This document shows, piece by piece, positions 8,144 through 17,564 of a DNA stretch of 64,000 nt. Origin of the DNA: an uncultured Tateyamaria sp. Its GTDB lineage: Bacteria; Pseudomonadota; Alphaproteobacteria; Rhodobacterales; Rhodobacteraceae. Numbering within the stretch: the first letter of the stretch is position 1; the number at the start of each line of letters is the position of its first letter. The stretch is from NCBI RefSeq assembly GCF_947503385.1, contig NZ_CANNDO010000002.1, positions 310,001 through 374,000 on the forward strand, given 5' to 3'. The notes beneath the pieces are model-generated. The model did not search any database and was not told where the DNA came from. It saw nothing but the letters and a program-made list of their open reading frames with translations. A program made the translations under genes and the position numbers.

Positions 8144-8477
8144 GAGTGACTCCGTCCTCGCCCTGTCTGCCCCTGAGGCACCAGAGCGGGGATCCCGCCC
8201 CGGCTTTATGTGGTGACTATATCTTGTGGAAACGCGCTGGCAAGCCTTTGCAGACCCACGAGATGTCGCATCCCCGATAGGCCCGTTCCGTGACAGGCAT
8301 ATGACGCTATTCCACGGGTCCAGCCTGTTGCGATGCGGCCATGAAAAACCTGCAAAAGGTAAGGAATTCACCACTCGTCCTCGTGCGCGCCACACCCCAT
8401 GTCATGGACAGGCCAATACTCAGGCCGCCTACGAAGCATATTATTCACATTTTCACTCACGGAGCGCGGTGCGTCTC
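8144..8477. other. intergenic region, HNH gene to hypothetical
   Basis: A 334-base divergent region. An open frame continues through much of it from 8226 in the reading frame of the next gene, but its predicted residues are low-complexity and Arg/His-rich. The AT-rich stretch around 8434-8456 looks more like a promoter. I see no RNA gene here. Confidence 0.4.
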
Positions 8478-9083
8478 ATGTCTTTTCTGTCCTTCTTTCA
8501 CAAGCCGGCCCTGACCGACCTGTTGTCCTGCCTTGGCGCGGAACACCCCGGCTCGGATCAGCCCGAACGGTTTCAATTCGATCTCTCACACGGTGTGCAA
8601 TCCTGGTACGATACCGAACACACGGCGCGGTCGGGGTTTGGGACCCTGACGGCATCGCGGGCTATTACCATGTCCGGTGTTCTGTTCTGGCGCGTCTGTG
8701 ACCCAAATCGCGGCCTTGTTTATCAGGCGCAAGCCGAAGACCCCAACACAGCCATGGATATGGCCTTGCGTGCATGGGATGCGGCGCGCCAGTTGCGCGA
8801 CGCCCCCGCCGCGTTGCACCGGTTGATCGCAGAACTGCGCCGGGGTCACGTCGATTTCCGGGTCGAACTGTCGGACGCCCTTGCCACGCCGCTGTCTATC
8901 TTTGGCTTTCGCGCGCTGCTGGACGCCTCCGGCTTGTCGGACCTGAGCCGCATATCGGCCCAGTCACTGCTGCGTCTGATCAAATCCGAACCGCTGGTCA
9001 TGCACGTGATGCACGCCGCGTGGGCGCGCCAGCAAGCGGCACCTGCGCCGGATGAACCTGTCGGCTATGAAGCGATGTGCTGA
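8478..9083 (+). CDS. hypothetical protein
   Basis: A 201-residue product from the ATG at 8478 (MSFLSFFHKP). I do not recognise a family. The middle segment (SGVLFWRVCDPNRGLVYQAQAEDPNTAMDMALRAW) reads as a folded cytoplasmic protein, followed by helical sequence (AARQLRDAPAALHRLIAEL). There is no signal peptide or membrane segment. The start is uncertain: the frame is open back to 8226 and no strong ribosome site is seen at either ATG. I favour 8478 because the sequence before it is unlike protein and an AT-rich promoter-like stretch lies just upstream. It faces the convergent esterase gene. Confidence 0.6.
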   Translation: MSFLSFFHKPALTDLLSCLGAEHPGSDQPERFQFDLSHGVQSWYDTEHTARSGFGTLTASRAITMSGVLFWRVCDPNRGLVYQAQAEDPNTAMDMALRAWDAARQLRDAPAALHRLIAELRRGHVDFRVELSDALATPLSIFGFRALLDASGLSDLSRISAQSLLRLIKSEPLVMHVMHAAWARQQAAPAPDEPVGYEAMC

Positions 9084-9100
9084 ACCGCCAGTCGGTCGGG

Positions 9101-9766
9101 CTAGAGACCCAACTTGTCCCGCATAAAGGCAAGCGCCACGCTTAGCCCGTCAGGCGCAATGCCGTGCGCTGTGCCCTTCATGACGTGGGCGTAGACGTCT
9201 TTCCACCCCGCTCCCTGCAAGGCTTCGGCGGCTTCGGGCAGCGACTGGGGCGGCACCACGTCGTCCTGATCGCCGTGGATCAGCAGCACGGGCGGGCGGC
9301 TGACCACCTCATCGGCGAGCAGATCAGGGCGCAACAGGCGACCGGAAAATGCGACGATCCCCGCAACCTCGTCCTCGCGGCGCGGGGCCACCTGCAGTGA
9401 CATCATTGTCCCCTGCGAGAAACCAAACAGGACAACCTGTTCCGGCAACACGTCTTCGTCCACCATCAGCGCATCCAGAAACGCGTCGAAATCGGCGGCA
9501 GCGGCGAGCAATCCGCGCTCGGCCTCTTCTTCGCTGGACCCATCAATCCACGGGATCGGAAACCACTGGTACCCGTTGGGCATCATCGGGATCGCCTCGG
9601 GCGCGTCCGGTGCCACAAAGAGCGTATCGGGCAGATGCTCTCCCAGCGGTTCGGCGAGCCCCAAAAGGTCCGCACCGTTTGCGCCATAGCCGTGGACAAA
9701 CACCACGATGGATCGCACGTCGCCCGATTTCGGCTCGACCCGCTCTGCCTGCAATACTCGTGTCAT
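9101..9766 (-). CDS. phospholipase/carboxylesterase (alpha/beta hydrolase)
   Basis: A 221-residue serine hydrolase of the acyl-protein-thioesterase / carboxylesterase family. The nucleophile elbow is GFSQG (S117). The acid lies in LLIHGDQDDVVPP and the His in GTAHGIAPDG near the C-terminus, giving a complete triad. The oxyanion region is FVHGYGANGADL. There is no signal peptide, so it is probably cytoplasmic and acts on short acyl or thioester bonds; the substrate cannot be told. The ATG at 9766 overlaps the upstream glycosylase stop (ATGA), so the genes are translationally coupled in a cobK-glycosylase-esterase operon. Confidence 0.88.
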   Translation of the reverse strand: MTRVLQAERVEPKSGDVRSIVVFVHGYGANGADLLGLAEPLGEHLPDTLFVAPDAPEAIPMMPNGYQWFPIPWIDGSSEEEAERGLLAAAADFDAFLDALMVDEDVLPEQVVLFGFSQGTMMSLQVAPRREDEVAGIVAFSGRLLRPDLLADEVVSRPPVLLIHGDQDDVVPPQSLPEAAEALQGAGWKDVYAHVMKGTAHGIAPDGLSVALAFMRDKLGL

Positions 9767-10392
9767 GTAACCCCCTCACGCCCCTTTGCGACCCGGTAGT
9801 AGGTGAAGAACAGCCGCGCGGCAACCGCGCGCCACGGGCTCCAAGCCTCTGCCATTTGGCGCAATGCCCGCTCCTTTGGGCGGTCGGGCAAATCGTAGAT
9901 CATGCGCGCGGCTTCCTGTAGGGCCAAATCCCCCGGTGCAAACACGTCCGCGCGTCCAAGGCTGAACATCGCATAGATTTCCGCGGTCCAGATGCCGATA
10001 CCTTTGACAGCCGTGAGGGTCGCGATCACTTCGGCGTCTGGCACGTCCCGCAAGGCGGCATAGTCGATCCCCGCCTCGGCCAGCGCCGTCGCATACGCGA
10101 TCTTCTGTCGGCTGAGGCCAACGGCCCGCAACCCGTCCTCTCCTGCGGCCAGAACAGGCGCGGGCGCCGTCAGCCCCGCCGCTTCGATCCGCGCCCAGAT
10201 CGCGGCGGCAGACGCCGTCGAGACCTGTTGCCCGACGATGGCGCTGAACAGCGCCGCGAACCCGTCCGGGCGACGGCGCAGCGGCAACGGCCCTGCAATA
10301 TCAAGGGCGCGGGCAAGTGCGGGGTCCGTCCGGGCAAGCCACGCCGCCCCTTCGGCCACATCGGCATCCGTGTCGATCAGACGGCCCGTCAC
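9763..10392 (-). CDS. DNA-3-methyladenine glycosylase II family (HhH-GPD)
   Basis: Base-excision repair glycosylase of the AlkA type. It carries the helix-hairpin-helix motif (VKGIGIWTAEIYAMF), the catalytic Asp in FAPGDLALQ, and the conserved SAIVGQQVS segment near residue 60. At about 209 residues it is shorter than E. coli AlkA because it lacks the N-terminal TATA-box-like domain, as is usual in this group. I take the GTG at 10392, which overlaps the cobK stop as GTGA. A TTG at 10407 would overlap by 19 bases. It is coupled to the esterase by ATGA at its 3' end. Confidence 0.88.
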   Translation of the reverse strand: MTGRLIDTDADVAEGAAWLARTDPALARALDIAGPLPLRRRPDGFAALFSAIVGQQVSTASAAAIWARIEAAGLTAPAPVLAAGEDGLRAVGLSRQKIAYATALAEAGIDYAALRDVPDAEVIATLTAVKGIGIWTAEIYAMFSLGRADVFAPGDLALQEAARMIYDLPDRPKERALRQMAEAWSPWRAVAARLFFTYYRVAKGREGVT

Positions 10393-11072
10393 AGCGCACC
10401 GGCCCAATCACGCACCGCGTCGAGTGTTGTCATGGGCGGGCCGAATTCCCATGCTTCGGGCTGCATCATGATCACCGGCAGGCCCATGCTCCGGGCAGCT
10501 GCGACCTTTGGGAAACTGCCCGTGCCGCCGATATTGCGGGCCAGCACCACGTCGATCCCCAGCCGGTCGAACAGCGTGACCTCCGCGTCCACCTCGAACG
10601 GCCCTGCCCCGAAAACAAAGGTGCAATTGGTGGGGGGCACATCGTCATGCTGCTGCAACTGGCGCAGGAAAACAGGGCCGTCATGGTGCGCAAGCACATC
10701 GGCGCTGTCGCGCCCCGTGGCGGCAAAGACGCGCGCGCGGGCGGGCAAGGCGGCGACGGCAGCTGCCAGATCGGGCACCGGCGTCCAGTCATCCCCCACA
10801 CCGGGTGCCCATAAAGCGCGGCCAAAACGGCACGCCGCGCGGCCCGCAGCCAACGCTTTTGCAATGGCGCGCGTCTCACGGTCAAAGACATGTGTGGTAT
10901 CCAGCAGCCCATCCGCCCAAGCGATCCCATCGCGCAACGTGGCACAACGCGGCAGGTCCGGTTCGGCAGGCGCGCGCGCCCAATGCACCTGCACGGCGTG
11001 CCCGGCCCCGGTCAACGCCTCTGCCGCCTGACCTGTTTCCCGCGCGCCGCCCAAGAGCATCACATTTGCCAT
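10389..11072 (-). CDS. cobK: precorrin-6A reductase
   Basis: NAD(P)H-dependent reductase of the aerobic cobalamin pathway (precorrin-6A to dihydro-precorrin-6A). The 227 residues begin with the nucleotide-binding LLGGARETGQAA. The family signature near the C-terminus is clear: GIDVVLARNIGGTGSFPKVAAARSMGLPVIMM. No other cob genes are in the window; it sits as the first gene of an operon with DNA repair and esterase genes. The window also holds two users of corrinoids, nrdJ and an MttB-family gene, so the cell probably makes B12. Confidence 0.9.
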   Translation of the reverse strand: MANVMLLGGARETGQAAEALTGAGHAVQVHWARAPAEPDLPRCATLRDGIAWADGLLDTTHVFDRETRAIAKALAAGRAACRFGRALWAPGVGDDWTPVPDLAAAVAALPARARVFAATGRDSADVLAHHDGPVFLRQLQQHDDVPPTNCTFVFGAGPFEVDAEVTLFDRLGIDVVLARNIGGTGSFPKVAAARSMGLPVIMMQPEAWEFGPPMTTLDAVRDWAGAL

Positions 11073-11172
11073 GTCCGCACCCTAGCCCCACGCACCAGAC
11101 GCGCAAGGGGATGTGCGCCCATGCGGCGCGCTGTCTCTTGCAGGGGGCCATGCTCCGGTCTACGGATCGGGC

Positions 11173-12396
11173 ATGAGCATGACCGAAGACCCCCGCGCCT
11201 ATCGCAACGTGGCCGTTCTGGTGGCCGCACAGGCTTTCTTGGGCAGCCAGATCACGATGATCTTTGTGATCGGCGGTCTCGCGGGCACGATTCTCAGCCC
11301 CTATGCCTGCCTCGTCACCTTGCCCATCTCGCTCATCGTTTTTGGGTCGATGACAACCGCGCCTTGGCTCAGCCCGTTGATGCAGCGTGCGGGACGAAGG
11401 ACGGGATTTTTGATTGGGGCGGCGGGCGGCCTTGTGGGGTCCGCCATCTCGGCCTACGCGCTGACCATCGACAATTTCTGGATTTTCCTTGTGGGGTCAT
11501 ACTTTACCGGTATCTACATGTCGTCGCAGGGCTTTTTCCGCTTTGCCGCAACGGACACGGCGTCAGATGCGTTCAAGCCCAAGGCGATTTCCTATGTTAT
11601 GGCGGGCGGTCTGATCTCGGCGCTGATTGGCCCGCAAATCGTGGGTTACATGACCGCGGACAATCCTGACGCGACGGCCATGCGATATTTTGACATCTAT
11701 ATGGTCGCGATGGGCCTGAACGTGCTGGGGATGCTGCTATTTTTCCTTTTGGACATCCCCAAGCCCCCAGCCCCCAGCGCCGATGACAAACCCATGCGGT
11801 CCAAACGCGCGCTGCTGTCCGAGCCGCGCATTCTCGTCGCCGTCATTTGTGGCGCAGTGTCCTATGCGCTGATGAACCTTGTGATGACCTCTACGCCGCT
11901 GGCGGTTGTGGCCTGCGGCTACACCGAACCGGATGCGGCCAATGTGGTCACCGCCCACGTGCTGGCGATGTTTGCACCGTCCTTTTTCACCGGGCACCTG
12001 ATCGCGCGCTTTGGCGTCGAACGGATCACCGGGCTGGGCCTGATCATTCTGGCGCTGGCCGGTGTTGTGGCCCTGTCTGGCGTCGCACTTGGCCAGTTCT
12101 TTGGCGCGCTGGTCCTGCTGGGGCTGGGGTGGAACTTTGGGTTTATCGGCGCGACCACGATGCTGACCACAGCCCATGGCGCCGAAGAGCGGGGGCGCGT
12201 GCAGGGCATGAACGACCTCATTGTATTCGGATCGGTCACCTTTGCCTCGCTGGCGTCGGGCGGGCTGATGAATTGCGCCGGTGGTGATGCGGTGCAGGGC
12301 TGGGCTGCGGTCAACCTCGCCATGGTGCCGTTCCTTGTGCTTGCAGGCGGCTCGCTGATCTGGCTGGCGCTCAAACCCAAACCGGCGACCGCCTAA
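11173..12396 (+). CDS. MFS transporter
   Basis: A 407-residue polytopic membrane protein with about 12 hydrophobic segments in two halves split by a hydrophilic loop at about residues 198-217 (KPPAPSADDKPMRSKRALL). This is the major facilitator layout. The basic pair between TM2 and TM3 (LMQRAGRRTGFLIG) matches the MFS loop motif. The start ATG at 11173 is followed by a second ATG two codons on; an in-frame ATG at 11113 is rejected as it gives a poor N-terminus. The substrate is unknown. The gene is divergent from cobK, and its stop overlaps the stop of the convergent squalene/phytoene-synthase-like gene. Confidence 0.87.
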   Translation: MSMTEDPRAYRNVAVLVAAQAFLGSQITMIFVIGGLAGTILSPYACLVTLPISLIVFGSMTTAPWLSPLMQRAGRRTGFLIGAAGGLVGSAISAYALTIDNFWIFLVGSYFTGIYMSSQGFFRFAATDTASDAFKPKAISYVMAGGLISALIGPQIVGYMTADNPDATAMRYFDIYMVAMGLNVLGMLLFFLLDIPKPPAPSADDKPMRSKRALLSEPRILVAVICGAVSYALMNLVMTSTPLAVVACGYTEPDAANVVTAHVLAMFAPSFFTGHLIARFGVERITGLGLIILALAGVVALSGVALGQFFGALVLLGLGWNFGFIGATTMLTTAHGAEERGRVQGMNDLIVFGSVTFASLASGGLMNCAGGDAVQGWAAVNLAMVPFLVLAGGSLIWLALKPKPATA

Positions 12397-13160
12397 AGCC
12401 AGAGCCTGCCGGTCAGCACCGACGCGCTCAGCCGCGAAGGCGGCACGCCCGGTGGCAGCCGTCCGTCCGCGACCGCCATCGGATCGGAGACGACCCGCGC
12501 CAATGTGGCGCGTGTCCCGATTGCGGGCCAAAGGGCTGCCCGCGCCGACGCGGGCACATGCGGACGCACCAGCCGCGCCTGCGCGCGTTTTGCCAGCGCC
12601 TTGAGACCATCTGCCGTGCCATCGATCAGTGGGATACGTCCGGCATCCGCCAAGGCTGGAACCGCGCGCAAAAACGCCGCCACCCCCGCCGCAAACGCCA
12701 GATCACGAACCTCATTTTCGGCCCGCTCCGTCGCACCAAGCACCCGTGCCGCGGCCCACATCAGGTGGCCCGCGGTCTCATTTATGTAAACGTCGAAATG
12801 CGCCTGATCCTCGAACGCATCGCGGTAAATGTCCCAGCGGCGCGCAGCAACCAGTTGGTCCAGCATCGCCGCTGCGTCCGGTGCCAATACATCGGCCAGC
12901 GGAGATGTGACCTCATGCGCGCGCACGGGCCGACCTTCGGCAATCTCTTCGAGCGCGTCGCGCCACCATTGCAGGCGCATTTCGGCAATCATCGCCTCTT
13001 GGGTGACCCAAGGCGCACGCGACACCTCGGCGTTGAACGCGTACAGCGCAAAGAGCGGCGCACGCGCTGGCAAAGGTGCGGCCATAACCGTCCGAAACCG
13101 CAGAGGGTCGCTGCGTTCGACAATGCGCGCGCAGGCGATGGCCGCCTCGGACAGGCTCAT
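12393..13160 (-). CDS. squalene/phytoene synthase family protein (NDUFAF6-like)
   Basis: A 255-residue all-helical protein of the trans-isoprenyl diphosphate synthase superfamily. The pattern APLFALYAFNAEVSRAPWVTQEAMIAEMRLQWWRDALEEI is the non-canonical type related to mitochondrial complex I assembly factor NDUFAF6. The catalytic DxxxD pairs of true squalene or phytoene synthases are not evident, so an enzyme role in carotenoid synthesis is doubtful. It is coupled by ATGA overlap to the upstream methyltransferase and ends head-to-head with the MFS gene, sharing 4 bases. It is the last gene of the cysS-cimA operon. Confidence 0.8.
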   Translation of the reverse strand: MSLSEAAIACARIVERSDPLRFRTVMAAPLPARAPLFALYAFNAEVSRAPWVTQEAMIAEMRLQWWRDALEEIAEGRPVRAHEVTSPLADVLAPDAAAMLDQLVAARRWDIYRDAFEDQAHFDVYINETAGHLMWAAARVLGATERAENEVRDLAFAAGVAAFLRAVPALADAGRIPLIDGTADGLKALAKRAQARLVRPHVPASARAALWPAIGTRATLARVVSDPMAVADGRLPPGVPPSRLSASVLTGRLWL

Positions 13161-13885
13161 ACGGGTGCCACGATCAGCAGGGCATAAGCGACCTCGTCTG
13201 ATGCCGCGCGCCAGCGGTCGATCTCGGTCTGGCTTTCTGCGATGGCCGCCTGCACCGCCGCCGTAGTGTCCTGATCCCGCAAGGTATCGATGCGCACCTG
13301 CATGGGGTCATAGTAGGCTTGCCACGGCGCGCCGATGATCATGCGGTGGGCCATCACGTTGTACCCGGCTGCCGTCACCTGATCCTCGATCCCTTGCGGG
13401 TCGGTGACTTCGGGATACTCCTCCCAAAACCGCATCACAGCTTCGGAGGGTGGCGTTCGCGGCAGCACCGGGTGCGAAAATGCAATCCGCCCGCCCGTAT
13501 TCAACGCGCCGTGCCAGCCGCGCAGCCCATCGGTTACGCCCAGAAAATAGAGAGCGCCCGCACACCAGATCAGGTCATAGATCCCGTCAGGTGCCGCCAT
13601 GTCGCCCACCTGCGCCGTGACGCGCGGACCAAAAGGCGCCGCACGCTGCTGCGCCAACTCGATGAATTGCCCGGTCTTGTCGATGGCGGTGATCTCCGCC
13701 TCCGGCAGTCCCTCGGCAAGGGTCACCATATCCGCGCCCGGACCACAGCCCGCATCCAGCACATGCACGTGCCCATGCAGCCCGATGGTCTGCACCGCCC
13801 ACTGCACGTCTGCGGGCGCACCCGGCCCCTCGCGCGGCAGGCCATGGTGCACTTGCAGAAACGCGTCCCATTCCTCGGGCGTCAT
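13157..13885 (-). CDS. class I SAM-dependent methyltransferase
   Basis: A 242-residue Rossmann-type methyltransferase. Motif I is VLDAGCGPGADM at residues 42-53, and the acidic SAM-ribose contact is in EITAIDKTGQFIE. Motif IV-like sequence follows (YDLIWCAGALYFLG). It contains SHPVLPRTPPSEAV and ends in a helical region. The substrate cannot be deduced. Both ends are translationally coupled: ATGA with the cimA stop and ATGA with the next gene. Co-expression with cimA and cysS does not by itself suggest a shared pathway. Confidence 0.85.
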   Translation of the reverse strand: MTPEEWDAFLQVHHGLPREGPGAPADVQWAVQTIGLHGHVHVLDAGCGPGADMVTLAEGLPEAEITAIDKTGQFIELAQQRAAPFGPRVTAQVGDMAAPDGIYDLIWCAGALYFLGVTDGLRGWHGALNTGGRIAFSHPVLPRTPPSEAVMRFWEEYPEVTDPQGIEDQVTAAGYNVMAHRMIIGAPWQAYYDPMQVRIDTLRDQDTTAAVQAAIAESQTEIDRWRAASDEVAYALLIVAPV

Positions 13886-15498
13886 GTCACGCCGTCCCGC
13901 ACCAGTTTCCAGCGGATCGCGTCCAGCAGCGCCTCGAACGAGGCGTCAACGATGTTGGCCGACACCCCCACGGTCGACCAGCGCCGCCCCTGCCCGTCCT
14001 CGCTGTCGATGATGACGCGTGTGACGGCCTCAGTCCCGCCTTGGGTGATCCGCACCTTAAAGTCGACGAGGCGTATGTCTTCCACGTGGCTCTGGTAGCG
14101 GCCCAAGTCCTTGGCCAGCGCCTTGGCCAGCGCGTTCACGGGGCCGCGGTCGGTGCCGGTTTCGTCCATGCTCTCGCTCACCGACAGCATCTTTTGTCCG
14201 TCCACTTTGACCACGACAACCGCCTCGGACAGCGACACCATCTGATTGCGCTTGTTCTTGCGCCGCTCGATCGTCACCCGGTAGCGCTTGACCTCAAAGA
14301 ACTCCGGCAGCAGGCCCAGTTCGTCCCGCGCCAGCAGTTCGAACGAGGCTTGCGCCGTGTCGTAGGAATACCCGTCGGCTTCGCGCGCCTTGATCCGGTC
14401 AAGGATACGGGCGAGGCCCGGGTCCTTGGGTGCCACGTCCAGCCCCATCTCAGCCAGCCGCTTGCGCAGGTTCGACTGCCCCGCCTGGTTTGACATCGGA
14501 ATGATGCGCGCGTTGCCCACCGTGCCGGGGTCGATATGTTCGTACGTTGTCGGGTCCTTGAGGATCGCGGAGGCGTGCAGCCCCGCCTTGTGGGCAAAGG
14601 CCGACGCGCCCACAAAGGCCGCCTGTTTCTGCGGCACGCGGTTGAGGATATCGTCCAGCATCCGTGACGTTCGCGTCAGCCCCGCAAGCGCTTCGGGCGT
14701 CACGCCGGTCTCAAACCGGCTGGCATAGGGTTCCTTGAGCAGCAGGATCGGGATCAGTGCGGTCAGGTTGGCATTGCCACAGCGCTCGCCCAAACCGTTG
14801 AGCGTGCCTTGAATCTGCCGCGCGCCCGCATCCACCGCCGCGAGGCTCGCCGCCACCGCGTTTTCGGTGTCGTTGTGGGTGTGAATGCCCAGCCGGTCAC
14901 CCGCGATGCCGCTGTCGATCACTGCACGCGTGATCATGTGCACCGCGTGCGGCAGCGTGCCGCCATTGGTGTCGCAGAGCGCAATCCACCGCGCGCCCGC
15001 ATCATAGGCTGCATGGATCGCCTCCAGCGCGTAGTCGGGATTGGACGTGTAGCCGTCAAAGAAGTGTTCCGCGTCAAAGATCGCCTCGCGCCCCTGCCCC
15101 ACGATATGAGCAAAGCTGGCCGCGATGTTCTGCGTGTTCTCGGCCAGCGAAATGCCCAAGGCCTTGTCCACGTGGAAATCATGGGTCTTGCCGACAAGGC
15201 AAACCGCAGGCGTGCCCGCGTTCAGAACGGCGGCCAGCACGTCGTCGTTCTCGGCGCTCATTCCTGCGCGCTTGGTCATGCCAAAGGCGGTGAAGGTGGC
15301 GCGGGTCTTGGGGGCCGCGTCAAAAAACGCGCTGTCCGTCGGGTTCGCCCCCGGCCAGCCGCCCTCGATATAGTCGACACCAAGCGCATCCAGCGCAGTT
15401 GCGATCTGCTGCTTTTCCGCGGTGGAAAACTGGACACCTTGGGTCTGCTGCCCGTCGCGAAGGGTCGTGTCGAACAGAGAGAGGCGTTCTTTAGACAT
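13882..15498 (-). CDS. cimA: (R)-citramalate synthase
   Basis: Condenses pyruvate and acetyl-CoA to citramalate, the threonine-independent entry to isoleucine synthesis. The 538 residues comprise a TIM-barrel HMGL-like domain opening with [18 protein letters not shown] (R14 and D15 of the metal/substrate site), [11 protein letters not shown] (metal-binding His pair), and a C-terminal LeuA-type allosteric domain from about residue 400. The [11 protein letters not shown] segment is characteristic of the CimA branch rather than LeuA. The ATG at 15498 is preceded by GGAGG and overlaps the cysS stop by 8 bases; an upstream ATG at 15525 lies inside cysS. Confidence 0.92.
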   Translation of the reverse strand: MSKERLSLFDTTLRDGQQTQGVQFSTAEKQQIATALDALGVDYIEGGWPGANPTDSAFFDAAPKTRATFTAFGMTKRAGMSAENDDVLAAVLNAGTPAVCLVGKTHDFHVDKALGISLAENTQNIAASFAHIVGQGREAIFDAEHFFDGYTSNPDYALEAIHAAYDAGARWIALCDTNGGTLPHAVHMITRAVIDSGIAGDRLGIHTHNDTENAVAASLAAVDAGARQIQGTLNGLGERCGNANLTALIPILLLKEPYASRFETGVTPEALAGLTRTSRMLDDILNRVPQKQAAFVGASAFAHKAGLHASAILKDPTTYEHIDPGTVGNARIIPMSNQAGQSNLRKRLAEMGLDVAPKDPGLARILDRIKAREADGYSYDTAQASFELLARDELGLLPEFFEVKRYRVTIERRKNKRNQMVSLSEAVVVVKVDGQKMLSVSESMDETGTDRGPVNALAKALAKDLGRYQSHVEDIRLVDFKVRITQGGTEAVTRVIIDSEDGQGRRWSTVGVSANIVDASFEALLDAIRWKLVRDGVT

Positions 15499-16879
15499 CG
15501 ATTGCCTCCAACTTCGCCGGATCAAAATCAGGTCCAGCCAACAGGTTGACCCCAGCCTTGGTCATACGGACTTCAATCCCTGCGTCCACCAAAGCCAACT
15601 TGATCGAATCTACCTTCGAAAAATCTTTGCTTTGCATTGCCGCTTCGCGCGCATCAGCAAGCGCCTGCTCAAAGACGGCAAGGTCCACTGCCGGGGATGT
15701 ATCCCATCCTCCGATCTCATCGGTCAGCAACCCGATCATGTTCCCGGTTGCTTTCAATGCGCGCACCTCACCCTGCGCCGCCAGACTGTGCATACGCATA
15801 ATTACGTCAGAGATATTCAGGTCGTCGGAAAGAGCTGTCGTGGCATATTCTTGCGCCGGGTCAAGCTCCACATCTGCGGTCAAGGCCCGCCACTTCCGCA
15901 ATGTCGCCTCTGCCTCCGCCCGCTTCTTCTCTGTCCAATCCATTGGCTTGCGGTAGTGCGTCGACAGCATCACAAACCGGATCACCTCGCCCGGCACGCC
16001 ATCCTCCAGCAAATCCCGCACGGTAAAGAAGTTGCCCAAACTCTTGGACATCTTCTTGCCCTCGACCTGCAACATCTCGTTGTGCATCCACACATTGGCA
16101 AAGCCATGCCCGGCGCAGCGTGACTGCGCGATTTCGTTCTCATGATGCGGGAATTGCAGGTCGTTGCCACCCCCGTGAATGTCAAACCTATCGCCCAACA
16201 ACTCATACGCCATGGCCGAGCACTCGATATGCCAGCCGGGCCGCCCGCGTCCCCAAGGCGACTGCCAACCGGGCAACTCATCATCCGACGGCTTCCACAG
16301 CACGAAATCCATCGGGTCTTCCTTATAGGGCGCGACCTCGACCCGGGCGCCTGCAATCATGTCGTCGACCGACCGGCCCGACAGCTTGCCGTAATCCGTG
16401 TATGTGCGCACGCGGAACAGGACGTGCCCGTCGTTCTCGTAGGCGTAGCCGCCCTCAATCAATCCGGCAATCATGTCGATCATCTGCGCAATATAGGCTG
16501 TCGCCCGCGGTTCGTACGTGGGACGCAAGGCCCCCAGCGCGTCCATGTCCGCGTGATACCAGCCTATCGTCTCATCCGACCGTTCGCGCACCAATTCTTC
16601 CAATGTGCCCGGTGCACCCGCCTCCTTGCGCGCCAGCGCGGTGGCGTTGATCTTGTCATCCACATCCGTGAAGTTGCGCACATAGGTCACGTGATCCGCG
16701 CCGTAGGTTTGGCGCAGCAGGCGATACAGAACGTCAAACACCAGAACGGGCCGCGCGTTGCCCAGATGCGCGCGGTCGTAAACCGTGGGACCGCAGAGAT
16801 ACATGCGCACGTTCTTGGGGTCGATCGGCGCAAAGGGATCCTTGCGGCGGGTCGCGGTGTTGTAGAGGGTGATGCTCAT
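15491..16879 (-). CDS. cysS: cysteinyl-tRNA synthetase
   Basis: Class I synthetase that charges tRNA-Cys, a zinc enzyme. The protein is 462 residues from the ATG at 16879; a TTG two codons upstream is less likely. C29 in [17 protein letters not shown] is the first zinc ligand and HLGN (38-41) is the HIGH motif. WHIECSAMA supplies the second zinc Cys, [13 protein letters not shown] the His ligands, and KMSKSLGNF the KMSKS loop. It is the first gene of the cysS-cimA operon. The last 200 or so codons use more A/T-ending codons than the rest, a mild compositional shift. Confidence 0.96.
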   Translation of the reverse strand: MSITLYNTATRRKDPFAPIDPKNVRMYLCGPTVYDRAHLGNARPVLVFDVLYRLLRQTYGADHVTYVRNFTDVDDKINATALARKEAGAPGTLEELVRERSDETIGWYHADMDALGALRPTYEPRATAYIAQMIDMIAGLIEGGYAYENDGHVLFRVRTYTDYGKLSGRSVDDMIAGARVEVAPYKEDPMDFVLWKPSDDELPGWQSPWGRGRPGWHIECSAMAYELLGDRFDIHGGGNDLQFPHHENEIAQSRCAGHGFANVWMHNEMLQVEGKKMSKSLGNFFTVRDLLEDGVPGEVIRFVMLSTHYRKPMDWTEKKRAEAEATLRKWRALTADVELDPAQEYATTALSDDLNISDVIMRMHSLAAQGEVRALKATGNMIGLLTDEIGGWDTSPAVDLAVFEQALADAREAAMQSKDFSKVDSIKLALVDAGIEVRMTKAGVNLLAGPDFDPAKLEAIDV

Positions 16880-16951
16880 GGGCAAGTCTCGCGCAGGTGT
16901 TGGCGCGGGCCTAGCAATTCTGAGATGTCATGAAAACAAAAGAACCGGCCC

Positions 16952-16965
16952 GCTGAAGCTTCAGC
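16952..16965. repeat. 14-bp perfect palindrome upstream of cysS
   Basis: GCTGAAGCTTCAGC reads the same on both strands and has no spacer. It lies 73-86 bases upstream of the cysS start in a 198-base intergenic region that otherwise shows nothing firm. It could be a dimeric-regulator site; there is no other evidence. Confidence 0.3.
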
Positions 16966-17077
16966 AGGGAATGCAGCAGATGATGCAAATGGTCCGGGTC
17001 ATGGGCACAGGCCTAGCCTGTGCGCAATGGTGGGGTCAAGGCTTGTGTCACGGTCCCTGCCGGTACAGCATGGGTAT

Positions 17078-17434
17078 ATGACACGCGACGACGTTGACAC
17101 AATCTGCGCGGCCCTGCCCGGCGCATGGTTTGCCAGCCACCACGACGGCGGACTGGATGCGTGGAAAGTTGGTGACAAGATGTTCGCCACCATCGGCATG
17201 GTGGGTGACGGCGTGTCGGTCAAATGTGTCGATACCGAAATCGCCCAGATGCTGATCGATGCAGGTGCAGCGATCAAGGCCAAGTATTTTCACCGCTCAT
17301 GGGTGCGCGTGCCCTTTGACGGCGCCGACCCCGAGGCAATGCGCGCCCGCATTCACAGCTCATACGCCCTGATCCGCGCCAGTCTGCCGAAAAAACATCG
17401 GGCGGCGCTGCCCGCATGGGATGCTGAGGGCTGA
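17078..17434 (+). CDS. MmcQ/YjbR family protein
   Basis: A 118-residue protein of the MmcQ/YjbR fold (double-wing, predicted to bind DNA but without a proven role). Recognisable pattern: CAALPGAWFASHHDGGLDAWKVGDKMFATIGM, then GVSVKC and a C-terminal helix with HSSYALIRASLPKK. These match the family's start (leucine-proline-gly-aromatic) and its K..R end. The ATG at 17078 fits the family's N-terminus; upstream in-frame ATGs at 17027 add an unlikely tail. It is probably monocistronic, followed by a dispersed intergenic element. Confidence 0.8.
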   Translation: MTRDDVDTICAALPGAWFASHHDGGLDAWKVGDKMFATIGMVGDGVSVKCVDTEIAQMLIDAGAAIKAKYFHRSWVRVPFDGADPEAMRARIHSSYALIRASLPKKHRAALPAWDAEG

Positions 17435-17448
17435 CCCCCACACATATC

Positions 17449-17505
17449 CTTCTTCTCTTTCCAAATACTCCGGGGGAGGCGCAGCCGGGGGCAGCGCCCC
17501 CTGCC
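17449..17505 (+). repeat. dispersed intergenic element, copy A
   Basis: Contains TTCTCTTTCC, AAATACTCC, GGGGGAG and a perfect hairpin GGGGGC-AGC-GCCCCC at 17487-17501. It shares layout with the copy at 22058. It lies just after the MmcQ/YjbR stop and before the aminotransferase. Confidence 0.6.
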
Positions 17506-17564
17506 CCGTTGACAATCGACACCACCTCTGGCCCGGTGCGCGACATCGGACAAGGGAGCGGCAA